From Steromphala cineraria (taxonomy: Eukaryota; Mollusca; Gastropoda; Trochida; Trochidae): a stretch of DNA of 64,000 bases. Shown piece after piece: positions 49,290 through 60,136 of the stretch. Numbering within the stretch: the stretch's first letter is position 1; every line of letters begins with the position of its first letter. The stretch lies in the NCBI GenBank assembly GCA_916613615.1, contig OU744720.1:69828471-69892470 (forward strand), written 5' to 3'. The notes under the pieces were generated by a model that was given only the letters and a program-made list of their open reading frames with translations, had not been told where the DNA came from and made no database searches. Made by a program: the position numbers and the translations under genes.

Positions 49290-50430
49290 ACTTACCCCAC
49301 TTCAGATACTGCAAAATACCAATACTTCCGATAAGAGATTGGAAAACGTGTTGGTATATGTCATCTTAACTCCGTATTGTATACAAATCGTTCATGATTT
49401 ATACCAACGCGACATCGTACCGGAAGGGACGAGTCCAATCCGTCACGTGACCACGTAAGAAAATCACATGCTTATCGCTTCGCGATTGTGGACGTGTTCT
49501 AAGGATTTCATACTTTCGTGGTTTCTATTTCTAAGTTAATTTTTGTGTTTCCTGTTGACTACGGTATGTTACTTTTTTCATCTTTTTTGTGTGATGTGAA
49601 TAAAGAAGTACGGTAAACCTACCTGTTGAATTCGGTATTTTCGACGAATTTCCATAGTTTTTTCACAACTTGGTGCATTCAAGTTCTTCTTTTGTCGGAT
49701 ATTACCTTAGTATCCTTGGTAATATCCATTTATATCACTTTTGCACCCTAATTATCCGTAATTTCACTAGAATTCACACCTCCAATTTCTTCGTGTTTTT
49801 CTTTGAGTTTCGCACTTCTGTATTCATCCGCCCCTCTCACGTGCGTTTCAAATTTCCCTTTTCTTAGGGTTTTTGCCTGTTTTTTGTATTATCACCCTTC
49901 CTTGCCCTCAGGGTTACCTAATACATTAATTTCTTGCAAGAATTACCATCATTTTTCCCCCCCTTTTATGGATGTTAATCTGGCACTTTTTCTCGTTACT
50001 TGCGGTCACCTTTTTTTTTTCGCTTGTAGCCTTGTCTGCCCTTATTCAGGTTTGATATTGATTTATTCCCATTACATTACGGGTGTTTTATACCCGCTGT
50101 GTTTTGATGCTAAATACCCCTTTTGTGTATTTTAAGCATTCTACCTCTTATTGTAATTTATCTTCAGCATCTCTTATGTCTTTTTGACATTTGTTTGATG
50201 TTCTGTTTTAATGTTATTCCTTTAAGCCTTTGCTTTGCAATTATATTTACTGCATAACTTTTGCGTAACCAATATACATTTTATTCCTTACGCTTTACCT
50301 TTTTATCTTTATGCAATTCCTCATTCATGCATAACTTGTTTGTTTCTTTTCTTTGCAAAAGAAAACAAGTTTGTTGTATATTTCTTTATTTAAAAGAATG
50401 TTTTGCTTATCTGTTTTAGGTGAGTGATTA
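49290..50430 (+). other. Probable retroelement leader / 5' region
   Basis: Not shared with units 1 or 2. It is pyrimidine-rich toward the right, with a good splice-acceptor-like TGCTTATCTGTTTTAG just before the gag-like ATG. Interpreted as leader of the element whose gag-like frame follows; no LTR pair could be identified. Confidence 0.3.
49347..49411. repeat. Inverted repeat near start of retroelement-like insertion
   Basis: CGTGTTGGTATA and TATACCAACGCG form imperfect arms around a 41-bp interior. Confidence 0.5.
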
Positions 50431-50853
50431 ATGACAAAGAGGATTTTTTGCTCAACCTGTAAGAGCCAGAAGTCGTCCAAAGACCCCCACCCTCTGTGTC
50501 CGGATTGTGTGTCCCGACACTGTGTAAAGACGACAGGTGTTTTTTTTGTTGTCTCTTTCGACTTCAGAATCAAGGCTTTTTCTGTGGCCAGAAGGAAGAG
50601 GTTTAATCACCATTTCACCCCCAATGGCCACCAAGGATTCTCCTTTGCCGGCCGGCGAGGGTACACCTCCCCCCCGTACCAGCACCCCCCCGTACCAACA
50701 CCCCCACCTCCGACTCCTGTGGTGCCTCCACTCCCTCTCCCGTCGATGTCCCGGGAGGAGTTTGAGGAAGCAGTTAATCCGGGAGCGCCTGCTATAAGTG
50801 TGTTGGAAGGTTTTGACATTAGTTTCAGCAGCATTAAAAAACACCCTTGGTAA
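50431..50853 (+). CDS. Retroelement gag-like fragment with zinc-binding N-terminus
   Basis: A 140-codon frame from ATG. The N-terminus has cysteines at residues 7, 10, 23, 26 and 31 in a CxxC...CxxC pattern with DPHPLCPDC, like the N-terminal zinc-binding segment of gag-like ORF1 proteins of invertebrate retroelements. A proline-rich linker follows (about residues 82-107), then an acidic SMSREEFEEAVNPGAP segment. Around residue 33 a neighbouring frame reads KDDRCFFCC, which would fit the cysteine pattern better, so a frameshift there is likely. No reverse transcriptase, integrase or recombinase follows; the end (50,800-50,850) is shared with unit 1 region X at 10,513-10,576. The clade is undetermined. 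Confidence 0.4.
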   Translation: MTKRIFCSTCKSQKSSKDPHPLCPDCVSRHCVKTTGVFFVVSFDFRIKAFSVARRKRFNHHFTPNGHQGFSFAGRRGYTSPPYQHPPVPTPPPPTPVVPPLPLPSMSREEFEEAVNPGAPAISVLEGFDISFSSIKKHPW

Positions 50854-51059
50854 TGAAGACTTTGGATGACCACACCCACTTGGGAAACGACTCTGTCTTT
50901 ATTCTTTATTTAACATGTAAGGAAGTTTTTGGGAAGAATATCAGAACAAAAAATTCTAACAGGACTTGTGTTCAGTCTGTGGGATGCCAAAGTCAACGTA
51001 AAATGTCCCAATTACAGGTTGTTCAAGATATGAACTGCAAAGTGACCTTCACCTTTTGA
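50853..51059 (+). CDS. Unrecognised conserved ORF fragment in region X'' (unit 3)
   Basis: The paralogue of 14,925-15,128, frame intact: KTLDDHTHL, LTCKEVFGKNIRTK, SNRTCVQSVG, NCKVTFTF, stop. Four cysteines, three of them shared with the unit 1 copy, and no indels. It follows the gag-like fragment within a few bases, so it may belong to the same mobile sequence. No family recognised. Confidence 0.3.
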   Translation: MKTLDDHTHLGNDSVFILYLTCKEVFGKNIRTKNSNRTCVQSVGCQSQRKMSQLQVVQDMNCKVTFTF

Positions 51060-52301
51060 CACACGTCATTCACTCTGCCAGGTATTCACTTTCGTTTGAC
51101 AGTACTTGTTCAAAAACTCTTTCCAAACGCTGGCCAGCATCCCTAATACTAAAAGATTAAATCTATTTTCAGCTATGCGTTTCTTTGTTTGAGAAGTATA
51201 GTCTATCGAACTGATCTTTTGTTTTAGGTTGCACTCGGCTAACATAAGCTAAGCGTAATTATATCCATGTGGCTTCATCGGGTCATAACCGTCTATTTGC
51301 TATGTATTTGAGATAAAGTAAGTTGTAAAAACTTTATAGCATTTTACTTGAATTAATTTACAATACAGTTTGTTAAAGAAAACGAATCAAAGTTGCACCT
51401 ATCATTTACTGTTAAATCAAATCTAAAACGAGGCAGATAACCAAATTTGAGTGTGGATTGCTAGTAATAAAGTTTGAACCACTATTTAAGTTTTTCGAAA
51501 CTGATTCTGTCACTCTTAAATTAGTATTGATTCCAAAAAGAAGAGAAAGTGGAAACCTAAAATAGGAAAATATCTTCACAGAAATTGAATTTGGAGATTA
51601 CGTGGCACTAGTTGATTCAGATAACAATCAATTTTTGGGAATTAAAATAAACCTCGATTTAATTTATACAAATAGAAATGAGGTTTACAAAGAGAGAAAA
51701 ATTGAATGTTGTTCATGTGTATTTAACAACCAAACCATTCAACTTGAACATGCGACTTACTTTAATATGATATATTGATCAGTACACAATAATTGGTTGC
51801 TTAAATTGATTTAATGTGGATTGCTTGTAACTGTTTTCAAAAAGCAAAAAAGGTACCTGTTTTGAATCTCTTGTCAGCGTGAAAGTACCGTTTTTTCGTT
51901 AAGGCAATACAGTGTTTTTCTGAATATTTTCAATAAAGTACATCTTCATCGTGAAATGATGGTATACGATTTGTATCATTGTAAGGTTTTTGTGTCAAAT
52001 TAAACACAGTTAACAGATTCTCTCCTTTATCAATTATTAGTCATGACTTATTTATACTTGTATGCTCCATTTATTTTCATTGGATGAGCTGCACGTGGCA
52101 GGGTATTTATTTGTTTAGTTATACTAACGAAATGCGAATTATTTGATATGATGTTGACATATGTTATGAGCAATTTCCAGAATCAATAATTGTTTAAACA
52201 ATCTTCCATTTATTTAAAAGATTCAGAAGTAATAAACATTCAGATTAAAACCTTATGATAATTATACTGCATCTCAGTTTATGAAGTTACTAGCAGGATG
52301 A

Positions 52302-52570
52302 GGTAGGCTCTATATAAATGCTTATTGGCGGTGTTGATTTCCAGAGTAGAGCAATGATTGAATACATCTTCACACTTTCTTTCCCATATTGAACTGCAGG
52401 GGAAATAGAGGTTGTCACCTTACATCTGACCCAGACAGTGTGAAATTAGCTTACTAATGAGAGTATGGACTTCCTTATTAGAAGCTATTAAGGGAAACTC
52501 TGACATTAGCAAACCATTTTGGAGTCAAGCCCTCACTATTTGTATAGTGCATAACACAAATCAGTCGATG
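52302..52570 (+). promoter_or_regulatory. Repeated TATA-bearing module, type 1, unit 3
   Basis: CTATATAAATG is at 52,310-52,320, with the conserved downstream blocks. Confidence 0.4.
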
Positions 52571-54481
52571 ATAATTGAGTGAAATGTACATAATAGTTGT
52601 ACTTGTTCAACGCTTTCACCTATTTGTAGCACGACAGCATTAGCTATCAATGAAAGTTTTGAAGGTTCTTCTACCAATTCGTTTAATACAATTTTGGTCA
52701 ATGTTATTCAATGTTATCAATCTGATGATCTGTCCTAATAATTCTTACATTGAATAAATGACTTGAGTAATGACTTTAGCTTTCTAAGAAAATAGTTGTT
52801 TTATGCCGTATCTTAAACTGGCAAGAACAGGAGATTGATTATCATTTACAGAATACGTCAAAGTGTTTCTTAAATTGTTTTTAGAATCACATTTGATTTA
52901 CTATTTGTCAAATAAATATAATAAATGATACATTCTATGTCAAATTCAATAAATGAGCCCCATTCTTCACACGTTGACAAAAATTCCAATCATGATGGGG
53001 GTCAATGTGGTACAAATTTATCTTTCGATCCCTGCCTACATAGAGCAAACATATTTTATAACAGAATAACCAGACACCAATATTCGTTCGAACTACTGCA
53101 GGTATGTGTTATTATGACCGTGAAATAAATAAATGCATTAAATGTCTGTTAGTTATTGAATAAATGAAAGCCAACTGTCTTTTGTACTTCAGTTTAACAT
53201 ACAGTGATGTGACTTCTTTGATGGAAGTTGTTTGCTAAATAAGAAAGAGTTCTATGGGTTTCCTAATTCAATAAAGTGATAAGTGTATATCCTTCATAAT
53301 AAAAGTTTCCTTATAGTATTGCCTGTTAGTGTAAATCGAACTGTAAGATTATTGTATGCATTGTCCGGTTAAATAATCTTGTCAGCTTTGGACAAACTCA
53401 CTAAAACAAAGATTAATCATATATGACGTTCTGTTGCGTATAGTTCTAGGAAATCTCTCTGTTAATGCAATCTTTATATCAGATTATTTTTCTCATTAAC
53501 TGTGTTAACAAGAACTTGATATGTAGTTTCTTTATTTCCCAACAAAAATATAAGTTCTTTTTTCGAAAGTTTTCATTGACATGATACAATACAGATGCAA
53601 TGATAAACGACAATGTTTTTCAAGTTGTCCCTTTAGATAAACAAGCGGTTTTAACCATTTCACTTAAAACTGTTTTCTTCTAACAATGGTAAACACAACA
53701 AAACATATGTGATGTCCTGGTATAACCTTTATTTACGACGAAGCATTGTTATTTGTCCCATAAATTATATATATAAAACATTTCGTGTGATGTTTCACAC
53801 ATTACAAAGCTGCCACTATGTAATGTTTTCTCTTTTTCCACTGAATGATGTTATAACAACATTTATGATAAATTTAGTTTAGTTACTATCATTTTTCATG
53901 TGTTGATATTTTTAATTGAAATTATTAATCATGAATATCATAAAACTACATTATTCCCTATACTATTCCCTAGAATATAATCCTAAACATGAACAAGGCG
54001 AAATTTGAACTTAAAGTCTTAATTTTTCAATACATCATCATACATGAATATAAAAACTTAACTTTATTTCAAAGTGGAATTTGTGATCGAAGAACAAAAT
54101 GAGTTCACTCCCAAAAAAGGCAATTGGACCCAGAAAGTAAACAACCCTTAAATCCAATTTCCCAAACAACCTGAAGACCTGAACCAATTTATTTAGTAAG
54201 GTTAGCACAATATATCTAGGACGAATTGTGTTAAAGGTAAGGCATGATTTATCTGTGGCATGGTGATTATTAAAGGAAATTCCCACCATTTTAATTGAAT
54301 CAAACACATAAACAATTTCCAATCTAATTTTCTAATCATCCTGAGGACCTAAAAAATGTATTCACTAATTCGATATCTCAAAATGTCAAGGGACAAATGA
54401 TGTTGCAGCAAAGTTTTTTGTGGGCATTTTGAATTAAAATTTAAGTGATGGAGTCGACTATCATTTGAAATTATTTAAACT

Positions 54482-54841
54482 TTGTCAGAAATTATTTATG
54501 GTTTAATAGTGACCTTTATTACACAAGTCGATTTTGATAAGGTCGCTGTAGATTCACTTCCATGGAAAGTAAGTTCTAACACTGGCAAAATAGCCAGGAC
54601 AATAGTGATCGAAAGACATTCAATTAAGCTTATGCAAGTTGACTTAACTTTCCAGAATCGACTAACGGAAAACAAGTTTCACACTTTTGTGTTTTCAGCT
54701 ATTTTTTACGCTAACAAAAAGAACAATTCAACCAATTTCGACTTTGAGTGTTTTATGGCGATTTTGTTGTTGTTTAAGATCGTATATGTTTTATATTTGT
54801 ATATCTTATTCCTAATAACGAAATCTCAAATGTCAATTTAA
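54482..54841 (+). CDS. Conserved ORF of unknown function, unit 3 copy
   Basis: A 119-codon frame, longer than in units 1 and 2 because the stop after FKIV has become a tyrosine codon and reading continues into a hydrophobic tail (VLYLYILFLITKSQ). A 12-bp insertion (GCTAACAAAAAG) keeps the frame. It has no ATG at the start and no recognised family. Confidence 0.25.
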   Translation: MSEIIYGLIVTFITQVDFDKVAVDSLPWKVSSNTGKIARTIVIERHSIKLMQVDLTFQNRLTENKFHTFVFSAIFYANKKNNSTNFDFECFMAILLLFKIVYVLYLYILFLITKSQMSI

Positions 54842-56819
54842 CAGACTTATGCAATGTGTACAACGACAAGAGAGAGCATAACAGTTTTACTATAACCAAG
54901 AATAGAGAAGTATCGACTGTTATTTAAATATCGCTTTTTGGTCAAAACAAATACCATACGAAAGGCGTTTTGTTAATGAATGTCATTTGAAAATTCATAA
55001 ATTAACTCTACACATTGTTTTTTAAAAATGCTATAATTGATTATATTAGATATTTCTGTTTTAAATATATTTAGCATTTTGAGTGATCATTTATTTTACG
55101 TATTGACAAACATTACTTTGTGCAAACTCATTTGGTATATTTCATTCAAACAATGTCCATAAGCAGTATGAAATTCACCATCAAAATATGTGACAAAAAT
55201 GGAGGTAGGAAAGAAGATAACTTTGCATATTGTTGACTCATAGGCAATACCATTAGGTATTCTTGATGAAGATCGAAAAAAAATCGGAATACCTCACAAA
55301 GTGCTGCTTGAAAGAGTTAGGTTTACTGTTTATTCCTTCTGTGGTTTACATGATTTTTCGGACCAGGTAGTAAATCTACATGTATAAAGGTTATAGCTGA
55401 CGTCGATTGAAATGATTATCATAGTTCGGTAACACCAATTTTGTAATATCGTAAAAAAAAATCAATTCAAAACCGGAAAGAGAAAAATAAGTACGATTGA
55501 AATTGGAGAAAACGATTCCTTAGGAATGAAATCATCAGTCTTAATTCTTTTATTATATGTACTTCATTGTAAGAAAAGTTCTAAACCTCTTTAAAAAAAC
55601 TTGAATGGAATTTAGAAATGGGATGAAAATTAAATTTCCTCGAATCAAAATTTAAAAAAACACTCGCGACAGCACGCATAGATGATGTTTTAATATTACA
55701 TCTACAGATGACTCGGGTAATCACCACGTTTACATCTTCAACATTGAAGAGAGTTTTGATTCGAAAAAGCATTAGCCTATCACAATTTGCATGAGGAATT
55801 TCCACTAATATACATTTATATTATTAAATACAGCGATGTTTTATTGTGACATGCTAATCATACTATTTTGAATTACTTGCTATGATGTAAATTAGAGCTG
55901 ATAATAACAATATTAATATCGATAATGTTGACAAATCGTGAACGACTTACACAATTGGGAAGAATTCATATCAATCAAGTCAAAGATGTTAGAACCTATG
56001 CCAATCATTGTGACACTATCAACAGAACAGGTTTTGGTATCAAAGAAGTCTGATCTATTAAAGAGTCAAACAGTCAAAGAAAAAGACATTTTATATAAGA
56101 GAATAATTTGCAAAAAGATGTTTAAAAGACCCTTAAAGAAAGAGAACTGATAACTTTGCTTTGTTTTATGAATTCACTAACTTTGTTTATTCGTCTACAG
56201 GTTTGAGTGTATAGGGAGTAAAATTTGCATGATTGGTGTCGATATAATATCTTTCAAGAGGATTCGAAGTTTCTAGAAAATCAGATTTGGTTAATTGAAA
56301 TGATGGTTTGGGGAGACCAATTTGTATTTAATTACACTACATTAGTAAGTATATATTTCCTATGCATCATGTGTTGTTCAGACAACTGATCATATTCCTT
56401 CAATATACTGTCAGAGATCCTCCCAAAACCTAAATATGTTTTTTCGAGAAAATATTTCCTTTGCATTATATTGATTTCAAGTATATCAACTGACTATAAG
56501 AAGATTGAGATTCATCAAAGCATTCGTCAATTACACTTCCTTGGTAAACTCTCTCTGAGAGTCAACATTATCAATTTTAAGTATTATAAAGCCATTTTAA
56601 ACACTTCTATTATCTTATTTACACAATTCTTAAAAGTCATAACCTCGAAAGTATCAAAATGGCTTTGAAATGAAAACAATATAACTTGTTAACCATGTAA
56701 TTAAAAAAATTACTTTATAAACTGGGAGTGAATTAAAAATGACTGAAGAAAGCTTTAAGGGCATTCTTTTATCTACAACGGAAACAATGTTAATGCGTCT
56801 GTTGATTCATGGAAATTGA

Positions 56820-57030
56820 TGATTGAACACGTTCAGGCCTCATTTCCCAAAATAAGATGTATGGGAAATTGGGAGTGTCATCTTTCATTTAACCCAGATA
56901 GTATGAAATTAGCTTATAAATGAGGGTAGAGACTTTGTGGACTTCCTAATTGGAATCTATTAAGAAAACTACGACTTTGGGGCACCGTTTAGGAGGCATG
57001 CTCTCACCAAACACAAGACATATCAATCAA
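56820..57030 (+). promoter_or_regulatory. Repeated module, type 2, unit 3
   Basis: Same block order as 20,490-20,720; CAGATAGTATGAAATTAGCT has two changes from the other copies. Confidence 0.35.
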
Positions 57031-58641
57031 TTAAATATAGAAAACTTTCTTTTACTTTTCAATTTAAATTCGTTGATAGGTTTTCACACTTCAATGAAAG
57101 AGCAAACAAGTAAGAGTTCAGTCTTTTCCATTTTAATCTTATGGGTTACGGTTGGTAAACAGCCAGTTTGTTGTCAATCATTCTTGTTTTATTTAAGAAA
57201 AAGAAAGTATCGATTCAATCTACTAAAATAGGATTCTGAAACCTTCCATGTCACGAACTCATTCCCTCTTGGTCTTGTCAATTATACATTCCCTTCAGCA
57301 ATTTGGACAATGATAGTTATCTCCTGGAAACTTAACACTCAAAGTTAATTTAAACAGTAAACCTACCACCAAGGCAAAGTCACATTCTAGTCATGATATA
57401 GAATGTAAAAGATCGATATAAATATATCTTTATATTACTTGGACTGTCATATACAATCTGCAACTAACATAACTTTGTCTTTGTCGAGAATGTTTATATA
57501 TATTTCATCTGTGTCCATCTAGACAAAGTTAATCATGCTCCAGTCATATATTGTGTGTAATATTCGAAGTACATTCATGGGAATTTGCAGAACATAGAAT
57601 AGAGTGAACTCGTTTTCTGTCAGTTGATTTTAGAAAGCTAATCAAATTCAATTACTTCTTTTCTCAGGAACATTAACTACCTGAAATGAACATTCATATG
57701 TGATTTATCAGGAAAATACAGGCGGTTAGTTACAAAAAAACTGGGGTAAACGATGTAACAGTTATTGATAGAATATGACACGGTGTTTATTGATAATGTC
57801 TTGAAGAGATCAGGAGTTGATAAAGATTAATGAAAAGTAAAGTCAACCAGATCATAAAGGTACCTTTTCAAAACTTTAAAATTTCATGAAGTAAACAGGA
57901 ATAGTAATGAATGATAGCTATTATGATATAATTTGCCACAGTCACCAAAAATCATCAACAAGTAATTTTGAAATTCTTAAAAATGACAGGGTCCGTAACT
58001 ATTTTTCGCTAAGTATATGTTTAAACATCATCAATGTCTCTCATTGTAACATATAAGTGAATGCAATCGAAATATTGTACTTTGTGTTATCTCCTGAACA
58101 CTATCTTAGGGAACTTCAATGATAATATTTCTTCATTAATATTTCTTTATGTATAAATTATGATAATAAAACCGTTGTTGTCCGTTGTAAGTATGTATAA
58201 TAAATCAACATATTAACCCATGAACTATCTGTGCCGCATCATGTTCAAATGGTTGGTTTTTCTTAACAATGATATTAATGATATTAAACTTTATTTAATC
58301 CGATCTTTACTTTTTAGAAACATTTTCGTCACAGATGATCATTTATGACACATATGCCAGGCGCTCTTTTCCAAATGGCTACTTTTATTAAAAAGATATC
58401 GAAACACTCGTCACATTCAAAAGAAAGATTGAGACATCGAATAAAATTCGTAAACTTCTCATGGTGACAGATAATCAATACAATTCAAGGGATATGTTTT
58501 ATTTACTTGATTTGAAGACACTTAAAGGGGCAGTAGCACGTTTTTATGGGAAATATAAGGTGACGTCAGGATAATGAAAATTAATGGTTCAATTTGAAAG
58601 ACAATGTATTTAAACAAAATGAGGCAGTACTAATTTAAATA

Positions 58642-58667
58642 CACTCTCTCAAAAAAGAAACGCACGG
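58642..58667 (+). repeat. Left terminal inverted repeat of Tc1 element
   Basis: It starts CACTCTCTC and ends AAGAAACGCACGG; transposase binding end. Confidence 0.85.
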
Positions 58668-58969
58668 ATAAATTATCAGTTGTTTTAGGTATTTTTTTCA
58701 TGTCAAACTGAAAAATATCTAGTTTTGATAGCCAAACATGTTGAATGCAGGTTTAAACTCGTACACCATCTCCAAAACAAATCACTTTGTTACAATATGG
58801 ACCTTAAACACGTGATTTTCCGAAATGCATGAAATTTCTATGTGGAAAAGAGTGAGAAAGAGTGATGCACGTGCAACTTGGTGAACTTGTGCTCTACCCT
58901 TTGGTATATAAAGAAATTGCACTGCGATATTTCAAATCGCAATATTGTGTTAACACGGCGTCAATCAAA

Positions 58970-59908
58970 ATGCCTCGACTGGGAGCTGAAGATCGTAATC
59001 TTGGAACTGGAGAGTCGGTTGTGTCTGTTGCCCGTCACTTCCATGTCCACCACAGTACGATTTCACGTCTTAGAAATCGCTACCAACAACTTGGATCCAC
59101 CCGGGACCGCCCAAGAAGTGGTAGGCCAAGGGTTACAACTGCAGCCCAGGATCGTCACATCCGGTTGATCCATCTACGCAATAGGACAGTGGCAGCAAAG
59201 GAAACCGCATGGCATATTCCAGGACTACGTAACATCTCAGCACAGACTATAAGAAATCGACTAAGAGCGAATGGATTACGTGCAAGACGACCTTACGTCG
59301 GATGCGTACTACGACGTCACCATCACGGTTCTCGTGTACGTTGGTGCAGAAATGTCAAAAGATGGGATTTGAGACTCTGGCAGAGAATATGGTACAGTGA
59401 CGAGTCCCGTTTCATGCTGCAATGTCATGATGGTAGAAATAGTGTCTATCAACGCCGAAATGAGTGTTTTGCACATAACTGTGTCGCACAAGTAGACAGA
59501 TTCGGCGGAGGTGGTGTAATGATGTGGGCAGCGATTTCCTATCAACAAAAGACTGATCTTGTTCATGTCCAGGGTAATTTAACAGCCATTCGCTACAGAG
59601 ATGAAATTCTGCAACATCACCTCCATCAAGTTCTCAACCCACAAAGACAATTTTTTCAACAAGATAATGCCAGACCGCATACAGCCCGCATCACAATGGA
59701 CTTCCTCGCCAATCTGAACATCACAGTGCTCCCTTGGCCCTCTGAAACTCCTGATTTAAACCAGATCGAACATTTGTGGGATGTTCTTGATAAACGACTC
59801 CGACACAACTTCAACAACTACGTGACGCTTTGCAGGATGAATGGGCGAGAATACCAGAGGCGACCATTCGTAGACTTTTTCAGTCCATGCCGAGGAGATG
59901 TCAAGTAG
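58970..59908 (+). CDS. Tc1-type DD34E transposase, C-terminus frameshifted
   Basis: Cuts and joins the element DNA at its inverted repeats, inserting at TA. The ATG at 58,970 (MPRLGAEDRN) is chosen over an upstream in-frame ATG at 58,862 because family proteins begin there. Helix-turn-helix regions lie at about residues 15-45 and 62-105, separated by a GRPR motif (51-54). The catalytic triad is D144 (YSDESRF), D232 (QQDNARPH) and E267 (DLNQIEHLWD), giving DD34E spacing. Near 59,822 the frame slips, consistent with loss of one base. The other frame continues the family C-terminus (ALQDEWARIPEATIRRL ... GGHNRY) to TGA at 59,941-59,943. A few residues seem missing after RNL (about 11). The protein is probably inactive, although the catalytic core is intact. 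Confidence 0.93.
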   Translation: MPRLGAEDRNLGTGESVVSVARHFHVHHSTISRLRNRYQQLGSTRDRPRSGRPRVTTAAQDRHIRLIHLRNRTVAAKETAWHIPGLRNISAQTIRNRLRANGLRARRPYVGCVLRRHHHGSRVRWCRNVKRWDLRLWQRIWYSDESRFMLQCHDGRNSVYQRRNECFAHNCVAQVDRFGGGGVMMWAAISYQQKTDLVHVQGNLTAIRYRDEILQHHLHQVLNPQRQFFQQDNARPHTARITMDFLANLNITVLPWPSETPDLNQIEHLWDVLDKRLRHNFNNYVTLCRMNGREYQRRPFVDFFSPCRGDVK

Positions 59909-60112
59909 TACTCCAAGCAAACGGGGGTCACAATAGGTATTGACGTTACAGCCAGCGTCACGTGTAACATTGACGTTGTGGTGACATAACAGTACATTCA
60001 CGTCTTGCAGATAACAGTTGACTCTCACCATGCAAAGTTTGGACTACGTACCATGTGTGTGCAGTCAGTAATTGTCATTTGAAATAAAGAAATATTGTAC
60101 CTAATTTTACTT

Positions 60113-60136
60113 CCGTGCGTTTCTTTTCTGAGGGAG
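60113..60136 (-). repeat. Right terminal inverted repeat of Tc1 element
   Basis: On the minus strand it reads CTCCCTCAG...GAAACGCACGG, complementary to the left end apart from the outermost bases. Confidence 0.85.

Larger units (their letters stand above)
58642..60136 (+). mobile_element. Tc1/mariner element
   Basis: A 1.5-kb element with inverted ends (left 58,642-58,667, right 60,113-60,136), sharing AAAGAAACGCACGG, and flanked by TA (58,640-58,641 and 60,137-60,138), the expected target duplication. It carries one transposase gene in the plus orientation and sits inside the TTAA-flanked MITE, so it arrived later. Two bases of length difference in the ends and a frameshift in the gene suggest some decay. 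Confidence 0.92.

Noticed and set aside
49290..50430. LTR pair around the gag-like fragment
   Set aside because: No direct repeat of the leader was found downstream within the window, so an LTR cannot be claimed.
59309..59566. Minus-strand frame inside the transposase
   Set aside because: Shadow of the Tc1 transposase coding strand.
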